This document shows, piece by piece, positions 1 to 8,446 of a stretch of DNA of 64,000 nucleotides. The position numbers were made by a program, and so were the translations under genes. The notes beneath the pieces are model-generated. The model saw only the letters and a program-made list of their open reading frames with translations, did no database searches and was not told where the DNA came from. How positions within the stretch are numbered: the stretch's first letter is position 1; every line of letters begins with the position of its first letter. This DNA is from Lentilactobacillus raoultii (GTDB lineage: Bacteria; Bacillota; Bacilli; Lactobacillales; Lactobacillaceae). The stretch spans positions 1 through 64,000 of the forward strand of contig NZ_LS422989.1 in assembly GCF_900411375.1 (NCBI RefSeq), read 5' to 3'.

Positions 1-338
1 CTTTGGATTCTGGGGCGTTCTCGTAGCGCTGTAACCAGCATGGCGAAGAATAGCCAGCAGCGCTTGAGAAGTCCTTTGGAATGGCACTGCAGGCGATGAT
101 TTTGATAGTTTATTTGGCCGCTATCGGAGAAGTAACGGGTATAGTATTGATAGTCCGCATTACGCTGCAAAACCGTCCCGCGCTTCAATTCGCGACTAAT
201 TGTACTAACTGCCCGGTGTAGATGATTGGCGATCACATGAGCAGACTTTCCCTGCTCGTAGAGCACTTGAATTTCACCCCGTTCCTCGGGTTGAAGTTGT
301 TGGTAGTGGCGTTGAGTAGTATGCTTGATCTGGGTCAT
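1..338 (-). CDS. IS30-family transposase, N-terminal part (cut by window edge)
   Basis: The reverse strand reads open from an ATG at 338 to position 1, about 112 residues without a stop. Near the N-terminus are PEERGEIQVLYEQGKSA and HRAVSTISRELKRG, the helix-turn-helix pair that IS30 transposases use to bind their terminal repeats. The DDE catalytic core would lie beyond the left edge and is not visible, so I cannot say whether the enzyme is intact. A Shine-Dalgarno-like AAGGACTT lies just upstream of the start. The family call is firm; activity is unknown. Confidence 0.8.
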   Translation of the reverse strand, partial: MTQIKHTTQRHYQQLQPEERGEIQVLYEQGKSAHVIANHLHRAVSTISRELKRGTVLQRNADYQYYTRYFSDSGQINYQNHRLQCHSKGLLKRCWLFFAMLVTALRERPRIQ

Positions 339-437
339 AGAGAAGTCCTTTCTTGAGTTGTTTAGTCACTATCAAGCGTAGGTCTCTATGGCCTATTTGT
401 ATACCTGGCTCAGCGTTGCAGTTCAATTTTAAATCCG
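1..437 (-). mobile_element. IS30-family insertion sequence, 5' end only
   Basis: This is one end of an IS30-type element that continues beyond the left edge. The transposase start lies at 338, and the non-coding stretch 339-437 between it and the chromosome is about the length usual for these elements. The outer boundary is placed near 437, where GCGTTGCAGTTCAATTTTAA resembles IS30-group terminal inverted repeats. The other end and the target duplication are outside the window, so the boundary is approximate. The element lies about 100 bases upstream of the ylbF-family gene. Confidence 0.6.
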
Positions 438-533
438 GGAAGACGATTTTTTGAAAAGCATGCTTAACAAAGGATGTGTTAACAACCATTTATATGTTAA
501 AATTAATGAAATATAATAAATAAGGAGAATTTT

Positions 534-878
534 ATGGCTGACAAAATGATGGACATTGCGGCACAACTTCAAAGCGAGTTAAAAACGTCGGATCAGTTTA
601 CTGATTTAAAGGCGGCTTTTGACGCAATTAAAGCCGATCCGGAAACGTTTAAATTATTCACCGAATTCCAAAAGTTGCAATTGCAAATACAACAGCAACA
701 AATGCAAGGCCAAGAACCTGCTGAAACAGATATTAAGCGGGCACAAAATATGGCTAACCAAGTCAAAGAGAATGATGCAATTTCACATTTGATGACTAAA
801 GAAAAGGCACTTAATGACCTCCTGAACGACATTAACCGGGTTGTTACCCGGCCAATTATTGACTTGTATCGTAACTAA
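534..878 (+). CDS. yheA: YlbF/YmcA-family protein (YheA-like)
   Basis: This 114-residue, largely helical and charged protein has a glutamine-rich middle (QLQIQQQQMQGQ, about residues 48-60). The pattern fits the YlbF/YmcA (DUF964) family, and the length matches B. subtilis YheA at about 117 residues. YlbF and YmcA form the Y-complex that steers RNase Y; the role of YheA itself is not settled. AAGGAG sits 7 bases before the ATG, and an AT-rich TATAAT-like element lies just upstream. A strong terminator follows at once, so the gene is probably monocistronic. An IS30 element ends about 100 bases upstream and may have altered its promoter. Confidence 0.85.
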   Translation: MADKMMDIAAQLQSELKTSDQFTDLKAAFDAIKADPETFKLFTEFQKLQLQIQQQQMQGQEPAETDIKRAQNMANQVKENDAISHLMTKEKALNDLLNDINRVVTRPIIDLYRN

Positions 879-880
879 TA

Positions 881-922
881 AAATGCCGAATTTAGTGATT
901 AAAAACTAAATTCGGCATTTTT
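881..922 (+). terminator. Rho-independent terminator after yheA
   Basis: AAATGCCGAATTTAGT (881-896) and its perfect 16-base complement (905-920) enclose an 8-base loop and end in a T run. It separates yheA from the yhaO-yhaN-yhaM operon. Confidence 0.9.
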
Positions 923-960
923 AACGTACATATCTCTATAGAGGGAAGGAATGAGTGTAG

Positions 961-2190
961 TTGAAATTTATTCATGCAGCAGATCTGCATTTAGATAGCC
1001 CATTTTTAGGATTACAAAATCATATCATTCCGTCAAAACTCTGGTCACTGATTCGTGAGTCGACCTTTACTTCCTTTAAAAAAATGGTTGATGATGCCAT
1101 TCGGCAAAATGTTGATTTCGTCCTATTAGTAGGTGATTTATTTGATCGAAATGACCATAGTGTTAGGGTAGAAACCCGTTTTTTTGAAGAATTAAATCGT
1201 TTAGCTGATCACCAGATCCCAGTTTTGATTTCATTTGGAAATCACGATTACTTTAATGGTGATCCCAGTCAATTAGGATATCCTGCTAATACGACTGTCT
1301 TCCCAAACAAAGTGACGACGACCAACGTAGTACTAAGAAGCGGCCAGCGAGTTGCTGTGACGGGCTTTAGCTTTGGGAGTCAATGGGTTAAGCGGCCAGT
1401 AATCGAGGATTACCCACAAGCAACAGGTAAGGCGGAGTGGCACATTGGCATGCTGCACGGAAGTCTTGAGTCGCTTCATTCACCGGCAGCCCATTATGCA
1501 CCATTTACCTTGAAGCAATTACAGGAAAAAAATTATGATTACTGGGCATTGGGGCATATCCATAAACGGCAGTCGTTGGATGAACGCGGGACAATTAATT
1601 ACTCTGGTAATATTCAGGGAAGACACATCAACGAACCTGGTGAAAAAGGTTATTTATTAGTTAAGTCAGATCAACAATCTTTAAAAACATCATTTGTTGC
1701 GACAGCCCCAATCGTTTGGGAGGAGCTTCGATTACCATTGGGAAAAGAGACAGTTGGTGCGCTCGCTAATACTTTGGTTAAAAAACTTGAAGCATCCCAA
1801 TTCAACAAAATGCACTTTTTACGAATTATTTTGACAAATCGATCACAGGCGCCAATTAATGTATTAAAAGCGATTTCTGACGGGACACTTTTAGCGGCAG
1901 TCCAAGATCTTAACAGTCAGATTTGGGAGCAACTCAATTGCTGGGTAACCTCAGTTAAACTGGCTCAGGAACGACCAACGATTGTTAGCCAATTAGACCA
2001 AACTTATTTTGATCAGGCTAGAGATGACCTGTTTACAGCTGATGAATTAAGAGCTTTAGCCGGGTCATTAAAAAGAGTGGCTTTTATTAATCAAGATTTG
2101 ACAGCAGATGATAGTTTTGATGATATTTTTAATCGCGCAACGACACTTCTTCAAGAAAACATTGACGATCAGGGAGGTGGAGTAGAGTGA
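961..2190 (+). CDS. yhaO: SbcD-like DNA repair exonuclease (YhaO family)
   Basis: This 409-residue metallophosphoesterase carries the expected metal-binding motifs: D8 and H10 in ADLHLDSP, GDLFD at 58-62, GNHD at 93-96 and GHIH near 198. It belongs to the SbcD/Mre11 nuclease group, whose members cut DNA ends in complex with an SMC-like ATPase; here that partner is yhaN, whose start overlaps this stop by 4 bases. The start is a TTG at 961 behind GAGGGAAGG. The ATG at 951 runs in another frame and hits a stop within 16 codons. Family and pairing are clear, but the substrate in this genus is not established. Confidence 0.9.
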   Translation: MKFIHAADLHLDSPFLGLQNHIIPSKLWSLIRESTFTSFKKMVDDAIRQNVDFVLLVGDLFDRNDHSVRVETRFFEELNRLADHQIPVLISFGNHDYFNGDPSQLGYPANTTVFPNKVTTTNVVLRSGQRVAVTGFSFGSQWVKRPVIEDYPQATGKAEWHIGMLHGSLESLHSPAAHYAPFTLKQLQEKNYDYWALGHIHKRQSLDERGTINYSGNIQGRHINEPGEKGYLLVKSDQQSLKTSFVATAPIVWEELRLPLGKETVGALANTLVKKLEASQFNKMHFLRIILTNRSQAPINVLKAISDGTLLAAVQDLNSQIWEQLNCWVTSVKLAQERPTIVSQLDQTYFDQARDDLFTADELRALAGSLKRVAFINQDLTADDSFDDIFNRATTLLQENIDDQGGGVE

Positions 2191-4730
2191 TTATTAAGCA
2201 ATTGAAAATTGATGGTTATGGCAAGTGGCTTGATACCCAGATTAATTTTAAAGGCCCGCTATCAACTGTTTATGGCCCTAATGAAGCTGGGAAAAGTACG
2301 ATTATTGATTTTATCGTTTCAATGTTATTTGGATTTCAGACAAAACGTCAAGCTATTCATGGACAATATATTCCCAAAAATCATCAATCTAAATATGGTG
2401 GTGAAATCATATTTGAACACCAAGGTCATCAGTATCGATTAATTCGAACCAAGGGACCAAAGGGGGGAACGGTTAAATTTTTTGATGAAGATCATCACCA
2501 GCAGCTTTCTGAAAGTGATTATCAACAGTTAATTTCACCGCTTGACCGTGACACCTATCAACAACTCTTTTATTTCAACGGTGAGGATCAAAAAACTGCC
2601 TATCAAATGAGTGAAGATGAACTTCGACTCAGAATTCAACAGGTTGGCGTTGCCAATGCCGATCAGTGGTTTGATCTTCAAAAAGAATTAAATAAACAGG
2701 CCAAAGCGCTGTACACAGTTAGGGGTCGCAAGCCTGAATTAAATGCACAGTTACATCAGTATCAAACACTAATGGAACGTCTTCAAACGGCTGAAAAGGA
2801 CTATCCAAAGTATCAAGCCCTTAAGAAGTCTCGGGACGCTTTGGACAGGCAATTAACAACGGCACAGGCCAATCGTGAGCAGCTGCAAAAATGGCTCCAG
2901 GAGAATCAGAAAAGGGCAACGATTGTTCCGCTATTGACAACCTATCGTGAGCTGGCGGCAACTAATGAAGCTCAATTAAAGAAGGGATTTGCCAACGCTG
3001 ATGAGTCAGCTTTTCAAATGTTGAATTCGCGAATCTTATCACTTCAAGACCAGTTAAAAACGGCTCAACGCCAATTAGAAGACCAAAAATCAAAAATCGG
3101 CCAATCACACTTTCAAACATTTTATAACCAACATCGTTCTCAAATTGACTCACTTAAGGCGCGATTACCGAAAATCAAGGACCAACTACCCCAATTCCGG
3201 TTTTTAACCAATCAGACAGCTGAAATCCAGCAACAACTAACAGCTTACCGCAATGACATCCCCAAAAACGGGAACGGCGAATTACCACTTCCTTTTGAGG
3301 AAACTGATTTGATGACTGTAACCGAAATTTTGAATCAGTCATCGGTTGCATCCCGGCAGACAAGGCGGCAACAACCATCATCGGCTAACCATTTGGGACA
3401 AGGGCGACTGTTTTATGGGCTTGCCGGTATCTTGGTGCTGTTGACACTAGTACTTCATCATTTGCCCTTAAGTTGGTTAGGCTACTTGGCAGCTGGCTGG
3501 CTTGCTTGGTATGGATTCCGTCAACAAACATCGGTGTCGGAAGTAAAAACTGAGGCATCAAACCAATCGGATCGAGAGGCCACCACTTTACTGGCCGATT
3601 TAGCTGATAAATATCATTTAATTGGGATTCCTCACGAGAAGTGGCTGTCTATACAACCGAAGTTAAAGCAACTTGTCGTGTTAGCTGATCAGGCAAGTCG
3701 CTTAACCAGCCAAAAAGATCGTATAGAAAAAGGGTTGGTCGAGTATGTAGAAAAATGGCGGTTTGCCAGTGAATGGCTGCCTTTAACAGGTGATGTGATG
3801 GCTAACATTGAGTTAATCGATCAAACGCTCACCAAATGGCTCAATCAAGCCAATGATTATCACAATCAAACGGCTGGGTTAACGTTCTACCAACAATCTG
3901 TTGACCAACTAGAAGGTCAGTTAAGGGCTGAACAAGCTAAGCTAGCCGCGTTCCTTGAAGAACGACACGTGACTTCAGGGGATGGGTTTACTGAAATGAG
4001 GCGACAGCAGCAAGTCATTCAGGCTAAATTAACCCGAAAAAAAGAAATTTTAACCCAATTGAATTCGGTAGGAGTTTCTCCTGACCAACCAGCCATTTCT
4101 GGGTTGGTGAGTGATCAAGAACATCAGATAACGGCTCAATTGGCGCAAATTCAAACGAAAATTAATCAATTAACGCGACAGAAAATGGAATTGACGGTTC
4201 AAATAACCGATCTTGTAAATAATGGTCGTTATGATGATTTGAAGCAGACATTGGCCAATCAAAAATCGGAAATTCTAGATAATGTTCATCGTTATTTAGC
4301 ACTTCTGCTTAGCCTACGCTGGGTACAACGGGTCTTGGACATTGCAACTAAGGATCGACTGCCCAAAGCCATTAAAACGGCTAAAAAGTATTTTAAAATT
4401 TTGACTCGGCAACGTTATCAAGATATCCAGTTTGGTGATCAAATTTCGGTGATTCGGATGGATGGTGAACGGTTCTTGGTCAATGAATTATCTAAGGGGA
4501 CCCTGGAACAACTTTATTTATCGCTGATTTTTTCAATTGCGGTTGGTTTTAGTGACGACTATCCAATGCCGATTATTATTGACGATGGCTTTATGAGCTT
4601 TGACGAGCAAAGAAGGCAGGCAGCTTTTGAGATTATGACTGAAATTAGTCAGCAGACACAGGTCCTTTATTTTTCGGCTCATCAGGATCTGCCGAAAGCC
4701 GCAAAGATAGTCGATTTGACACAGATTTAG
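2187..4730 (+). CDS. yhaN: SbcC/Rad50-like ATPase with central hydrophobic segment (YhaN)
   Basis: This 847-residue protein starts with GTG inside the stop region of yhaO, implying translational coupling. The Walker A motif GPNEAGKST is at residues 30-38 and the Walker B-type IIIDDGFMSFD is near 795, bracketing long coiled coils, as in SbcC/Rad50 proteins. Residues 408-447 form one or two hydrophobic helices (LFYGLAGILVLLTLVL and the following stretch), so the coiled-coil hinge may be anchored in the membrane, as is also annotated for B. subtilis YhaN. It probably works with YhaO as a nuclease-ATPase pair. Confidence 0.88.
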   Translation: MIIKQLKIDGYGKWLDTQINFKGPLSTVYGPNEAGKSTIIDFIVSMLFGFQTKRQAIHGQYIPKNHQSKYGGEIIFEHQGHQYRLIRTKGPKGGTVKFFDEDHHQQLSESDYQQLISPLDRDTYQQLFYFNGEDQKTAYQMSEDELRLRIQQVGVANADQWFDLQKELNKQAKALYTVRGRKPELNAQLHQYQTLMERLQTAEKDYPKYQALKKSRDALDRQLTTAQANREQLQKWLQENQKRATIVPLLTTYRELAATNEAQLKKGFANADESAFQMLNSRILSLQDQLKTAQRQLEDQKSKIGQSHFQTFYNQHRSQIDSLKARLPKIKDQLPQFRFLTNQTAEIQQQLTAYRNDIPKNGNGELPLPFEETDLMTVTEILNQSSVASRQTRRQQPSSANHLGQGRLFYGLAGILVLLTLVLHHLPLSWLGYLAAGWLAWYGFRQQTSVSEVKTEASNQSDREATTLLADLADKYHLIGIPHEKWLSIQPKLKQLVVLADQASRLTSQKDRIEKGLVEYVEKWRFASEWLPLTGDVMANIELIDQTLTKWLNQANDYHNQTAGLTFYQQSVDQLEGQLRAEQAKLAAFLEERHVTSGDGFTEMRRQQQVIQAKLTRKKEILTQLNSVGVSPDQPAISGLVSDQEHQITAQLAQIQTKINQLTRQKMELTVQITDLVNNGRYDDLKQTLANQKSEILDNVHRYLALLLSLRWVQRVLDIATKDRLPKAIKTAKKYFKILTRQRYQDIQFGDQISVIRMDGERFLVNELSKGTLEQLYLSLIFSIAVGFSDDYPMPIIIDDGFMSFDEQRRQAAFEIMTEISQQTQVLYFSAHQDLPKAAKIVDLTQI

Positions 4731-4742
4731 GAGGTGGATAGG

Positions 4743-5732
4743 ATGGTCAAACATTTAACTGATTTTTCGATGGACGAGGAATTTGAAACATACGTCTTAA
4801 TTAAAAGTGCCGATAAACGGGTTGCTAAAAACGGCAAATCCTTTCTATCAATCGTTTTTCAAGATCGGTCGGGCCAGATTCCAGGGATGTTTTGGGATGT
4901 CAGTGAACAGGATGCCCAGCAGTTTATACCTGGCAGGGTAGTCTATTTGAAAGGTAAACGAGAAAGTTATAAAGAAATGCCCCAGATTAAAATCTATGAA
5001 ATGCGTTTGGCAAGGACTGACGAACCTCATGATCCGTTAATGTTTGTCAAGCGGGCCCCCATGACGAGTCAAGAAATGAAGGATTATATTAACCAAACGA
5101 TTTTCGAAATTACCAATGCGACTTACAATCGAATTGTTCGAGCATTGCTTAATCGACATGCAAAGTCGTTTTTTAGTTATCCGGCAGCCAAAAGTAATCA
5201 TCATGATTTTGCTGGTGGCTTGGCATTTCACACAATTTCGATTTTACGGTTGGCTCATTCGGTTGTTCAGCAGTATTCAGGAATTAACGCGCCGTTGTTA
5301 TATGCCGGAGCCTTATTACATGATCTTGGCAAAACGGTTGAGTTATCCGGCCCGGTCGGAACCGAGTATACGTTGGCTGGCAACTTATTGGGACATTTAA
5401 GTATTATCGACGCTGAAATTGTTGAAGCGGCGGATAAGCTGGGAATCGATGGCCAAAATGAAGATCTGCTATTATTGCGTCACATGGTATTATCACACCA
5501 TGGATTGTTGGAATATGGCTCACCTGAACGACCAAAATTGTTGGAGGCTGAAATTTTGCATGAACTTGACGAAATGGACGCTTCCATTATGATGATTCAA
5601 AATGCACTGGCTAAGGTCAAGCCGGGTGAATACTCAGATCGGATTTTTGGCTTGGATAATCGCCGGTTTTATAAACCGCATTCTGTTGATCAATCACACG
5701 ATGATGGTCAAGATCCAAGCAGATTATTTTAA
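4743..5732 (+). CDS. yhaM: 3'-5' exoribonuclease YhaM
   Basis: This 329-residue protein has an N-terminal OB-fold nucleic-acid-binding region (about residues 10-100) and a C-terminal HD phosphohydrolase domain with HHDFAGGLAFHT and LLHDLGKT. The layout is that of B. subtilis YhaM (314 residues), which trims short RNA 3' ends and can also degrade single-stranded DNA. AGGAGG at 4729-4734 lies 8 bases before the ATG at 4743, so the in-frame GTG at 4734, which overlaps the Shine-Dalgarno site, is rejected. It is the third gene of the yhaO-yhaN-yhaM operon and ends just before a terminator. Confidence 0.93.
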   Translation: MVKHLTDFSMDEEFETYVLIKSADKRVAKNGKSFLSIVFQDRSGQIPGMFWDVSEQDAQQFIPGRVVYLKGKRESYKEMPQIKIYEMRLARTDEPHDPLMFVKRAPMTSQEMKDYINQTIFEITNATYNRIVRALLNRHAKSFFSYPAAKSNHHDFAGGLAFHTISILRLAHSVVQQYSGINAPLLYAGALLHDLGKTVELSGPVGTEYTLAGNLLGHLSIIDAEIVEAADKLGIDGQNEDLLLLRHMVLSHHGLLEYGSPERPKLLEAEILHELDEMDASIMMIQNALAKVKPGEYSDRIFGLDNRRFYKPHSVDQSHDDGQDPSRLF

Positions 5733-5742
5733 AATCCACATA

Positions 5743-5777
5743 AAAAACGGCTGGAATTGGGTTTCCAACCGTTTTTA
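5743..5777. terminator. Terminator between convergent yhaM and prsA
   Basis: AAAACGGCTGGAA and TTCCAACCGTTTT pair with one mismatch and have A and T runs on the two sides, so the hairpin can act in both directions. Confidence 0.85.
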
Positions 5778-5798
5778 AAATTTCAAAATTGTTAAGAA

Positions 5799-6680
5799 TT
5801 ACTTCTTCTTTGATGAACTGGAGAGGTAATCAGATAGCACGTTTTGAAGGTCCTTGTCTTGAATTGTAACGTTCCCTTTTTTAAGCACTTTAGAAACAAC
5901 TGAGTGAAGTGTATCGCTATCAGCCAAACGCTTATCAACAAGTTGCGTCTTCAATTCACTTTCGTGGTCTTTATAAGTGCCCTTTGCAGGATGGTTGACC
6001 ATTTGAATAACTTGGTAACCATACTGAGTTTTAACAGGTGTCTTTGTATATTCACCGTTCTTCAACTTGAAAGCAGCCTTTTTAAAGTTGGAATCAAGAG
6101 AAGTATTGGTGTTGTCAAATGGTGAAATTCGGCCACCCTTATTCTTAGTAGCAGTATCAGTCGAGTACTTCTTAGCTAAGCTAGAGAAGCTCTTACCAGC
6201 CTTAAGTTCTTTAATCACTTTTTCGGCGGTTGACTTCTTGGAAACAAGAATTTGGTTAACCGTTACTTTTGGCTGATACGACTTAAACTGCTTCTTCAGT
6301 TGAGCGTCGGTAAACTTGGTGTTATCCCGAACAGCTTGTTGAAGTAAGAGGTTTGAACGAATCGAATCCTTTAGTTGCGAAGCAGTCATGCCGTTTTGCT
6401 GAAGAACAGCGTTAAATGATGAGCCGTATTGCTTTTTATATTTATTGAAAGCCTTATTAACTTGTGAGTCCTTAACTTTTTTACCATATTGTTTTTCCAA
6501 AACCTTGTTAAGGATCATTTGTTGTAATACCTGCTTACCACTTGAGGTACTCTTCAAGCTGCTATAATAGGCACTTTCAGTGATCTTGCCGCCATTGGTT
6601 GTTGCAACCGATTTACTGCCGCAAGCTGCAAGTGTAAAACTCATGAGTACTCCGGCTAAAACGATTAGCCATTTTTTCAT
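5799..6680 (-). CDS. prsA: PrsA-type foldase lipoprotein
   Basis: This is an extracytoplasmic peptidyl-prolyl isomerase lipoprotein of 293 residues. It opens with [20 protein letters not shown], a lipoprotein signal peptide with lipobox LAAC; cysteine 20 would be lipidated. A parvulin-type domain runs from about 130 to 225 ([15 protein letters not shown] and following), flanked by helical chaperone segments. PrsA helps exported proteins fold at the membrane-wall interface. The reading frame could begin 4 codons upstream (MCFC...), but the signal peptide favours the ATG at 6680. The C-terminus is serine- and lysine-rich. It appears monocistronic, with its own promoter at 6740-6767. Confidence 0.93.
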   Translation of the reverse strand: MKKWLIVLAGVLMSFTLAACGSKSVATTNGGKITESAYYSSLKSTSSGKQVLQQMILNKVLEKQYGKKVKDSQVNKAFNKYKKQYGSSFNAVLQQNGMTASQLKDSIRSNLLLQQAVRDNTKFTDAQLKKQFKSYQPKVTVNQILVSKKSTAEKVIKELKAGKSFSSLAKKYSTDTATKNKGGRISPFDNTNTSLDSNFKKAAFKLKNGEYTKTPVKTQYGYQVIQMVNHPAKGTYKDHESELKTQLVDKRLADSDTLHSVVSKVLKKGNVTIQDKDLQNVLSDYLSSSSKKK

Positions 6681-6739
6681 ACAAAAACACATCCATTTCT
6701 ACAATTTAGTATTCGTTTGTTAAGCAAACGTTCCGTACA

Positions 6740-6767
6740 ATAATAACATATTATGAGCAACGTACAA
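6740..6767 (-). promoter_or_regulatory. Promoter of prsA
   Basis: On the reverse strand TTGTAC (6767-6762) and TATTAT (6745-6740) are 16 bases apart. The transcript would begin near 6733, just ahead of an inverted repeat CGTTTG-5-CAAACG (6714-6730) in the leader. Confidence 0.6.
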
Positions 6768-6814
6768 AAGTTGTCATTGAACTTAAACAAAAATTCATAA
6801 AATTGAGGTTATGA

Positions 6815-7120
6815 TCACTTCATTTTTGAACTGAACTTGTTAATTTCTTCAATTCTGGGCTGAATTTGAAATTGAGCCTCTTCGATCTCACGTTGAAGCG
6901 CAGTTAAAGCCTTTTCAAGCTCTGGTACTTGCTGCTTTAATCGGTCAAGTGCGAGCTTAAAATCATGGTATGCTGTTTTAAGATCGGTGTAAGCCTGCTT
7001 TTTTTCTTCAAACGTTTCTTTGAGTCGTTTAGCAAAAGCCACCGGTGTCTCTTGTCGACTATAAAGATAAGCGCCAAAGATAAAAGTCACTGCTCCCAAC
7101 CATTTGAACCCGGTCTTCAT
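6815..7120 (-). CDS. Small membrane-anchored coiled-coil protein (YtxH/YhaH-like)
   Basis: This 101-residue protein has one N-terminal hydrophobic helix (about residues 7-22, FKWLGAVTFIFGAYLYS) followed by a continuous charged coiled coil (residues 30-95). In B. subtilis the hit-ecs region carries yhaH, a YtxH-type protein of similar shape, so a shared origin is plausible but not proven by sequence. It lies 3 bases downstream of hit and is surely co-transcribed with it. No catalytic motif is visible; the function is unknown. Confidence 0.75.
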   Translation of the reverse strand: MKTGFKWLGAVTFIFGAYLYSRQETPVAFAKRLKETFEEKKQAYTDLKTAYHDFKLALDRLKQQVPELEKALTALQREIEEAQFQIQPRIEEINKFSSKMK

Positions 7121-7123
7121 TGA

Positions 7124-7552
7124 TCAATCTCCTATATGAGCCATGATAGTCGTTTGGATTTTCTTTAAATCATCCGGTGTATACTTGTTTGAATTATCCT
7201 TAAAAATCATGGCAAAATCGTCGTGGGTCGTGTATCGGGGAACCAAGTGGAAGTGTGAATGAAAAACGGATTGATAAGCAATCTGGCCATTATTATTCAC
7301 AATGTTCATCCCCTTAATTTCAGGATTGGACGCTTTAATGGCGCGGGCGATTTTGGGAATTCTTGAAAACACAGCTGCAGCTAATTCAGGATCATACTCA
7401 AAAATGTTGGCAATGTGTTTCTTTGGAATAACCAATGTATGGCCCGGGGTCCCTTGAGAAATGTCAAGGAAGGCTTTGACGACGTCATCTTCATAAATCG
7501 TATAACTCGGGATCTCATTTCTGACAATTTTGCAAAAAATACAATCTTTCAA
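7124..7552 (-). CDS. hit: HIT family nucleotide hydrolase
   Basis: This 142-residue histidine triad protein has the catalytic motif HSHFHLVPR with H98, H100 and H102, and cysteines C4 and C7 near the N-terminus (DCIFC) that usually bind zinc with histidine partners. HIT enzymes hydrolyse nucleoside phosphoramidates and dinucleoside polyphosphates. It is divergent from ecsA, the same arrangement as in B. subtilis, and leads a two-gene operon with the coiled-coil gene downstream. Confidence 0.93.
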   Translation of the reverse strand: MKDCIFCKIVRNEIPSYTIYEDDVVKAFLDISQGTPGHTLVIPKKHIANIFEYDPELAAAVFSRIPKIARAIKASNPEIKGMNIVNNNGQIAYQSVFHSHFHLVPRYTTHDDFAMIFKDNSNKYTPDDLKKIQTTIMAHIGD

Positions 7553-7586
7553 TAGGGTTACCTTCTTTCTGCGAATACTATGAGTT

Positions 7587-7643
7587 ATTATAACATCAAT
7601 GTTGCTTTGAACTAATTCAAAGACTAATTTTCTATGTTATAAT
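7587..7643. promoter_or_regulatory. Divergent hit/ecsA promoter region with central palindrome
   Basis: A reverse-strand TATAAT (7592-7587) pairs with TTAGTT at 17 bases for hit. A forward TATAAT (7638-7643) pairs with TTCAAA (7616-7621) at 16 bases for ecsA. Between them CTTTGAA-CTAA-TTCAAAG (7605-7622) is a perfect inverted repeat that covers both -35 regions and could be an operator or a shared promoter feature. Confidence 0.5.
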
Positions 7644-7708
7644 TTGTTCTGTATCGATTTTTAAATTTAACAAAGTTATCTAACTTATTAGAATTGTGGA
7701 GTGAAAAA

Positions 7709-8446
7709 ATGACCTTACAAGTAACCAATCTTGTTGGCGGATATTCCCAAGTGCCGGTTTTAAAAGACGTCAGTTTTGATGTTAAAGACGGCGAGCTGGT
7801 TGGGCTAATCGGCCTGAATGGTGCCGGTAAATCAACGACGATTAATCACATCATTGGGCTGTTGACACCGTTCAAGGGCACCATTAAAATTAACGGAATT
7901 GCGCTTAATGAAGATGTTAAAAAATATAAGGAGCAGATTGCTTATATTCCTGAACAACCAATTGTTTATAAAGAATTAACGTTAAAAGAACATCTGGAAA
8001 TGACCATGTTGGCTTATCATCTCGACCAAAAGACGGCTTGGCAGCGAGCAGATAAGCTGTTGAAAACGTTTCGACTTGATAATAAATTAAACTGGTTCCC
8101 AGATAACTTTTCTAAGGGAATGCGACAAAAGGTCATGATTGTTTGTGCCTTTTTAACCGATGCCAATTTATTCATCATTGACGAGCCTTTTTTGGGATTG
8201 GATCCGTTAGCGGTTAATGATTTATTGAATTTGATTTCTGAAAGGAAAAAACAGGGCGCCAGTATTTTGATGTCCACACACGTTTTGGATACGGCTGAAC
8301 GTTATTGTGATCGTTTTGTTTTACTGCACGATGGTCAGGTCAGGACGGAGGGGACTTTGTCACAATTACGGACACTTTTCCCAGAAGCTGGCAAATCGCT
8401 TAATGATATTTACCTCACATTAGCAAGGGAAGGCGAAACCTCATGA
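7709..8446 (+). CDS. ecsA: ABC transporter ATP-binding protein EcsA
   Basis: This 245-residue ABC ATPase has Walker A GLNGAGKST at 35-43, an ABC signature NFSKGMRQK near 132 (LSGGQ replaced by FSKGM) and Walker B LFIIDEPFLGLDP near 155. With EcsB it forms the Ecs transporter, which in Bacillus influences protein secretion and intramembrane protease function. The ATG at 7709, 6 bases after GTGGAG, is preferred to an upstream TTG at 7694 that lacks a Shine-Dalgarno site. The stop overlaps the ecsB start by 4 bases (ATGA). Confidence 0.92.
   Translation: MTLQVTNLVGGYSQVPVLKDVSFDVKDGELVGLIGLNGAGKSTTINHIIGLLTPFKGTIKINGIALNEDVKKYKEQIAYIPEQPIVYKELTLKEHLEMTMLAYHLDQKTAWQRADKLLKTFRLDNKLNWFPDNFSKGMRQKVMIVCAFLTDANLFIIDEPFLGLDPLAVNDLLNLISERKKQGASILMSTHVLDTAERYCDRFVLLHDGQVRTEGTLSQLRTLFPEAGKSLNDIYLTLAREGETS

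Noticed and set aside
274-489. Reverse-strand frame of 71 codons overlapping the IS end
   Set aside because: It overlaps the transposase start in another frame and has no Shine-Dalgarno site or family likeness.
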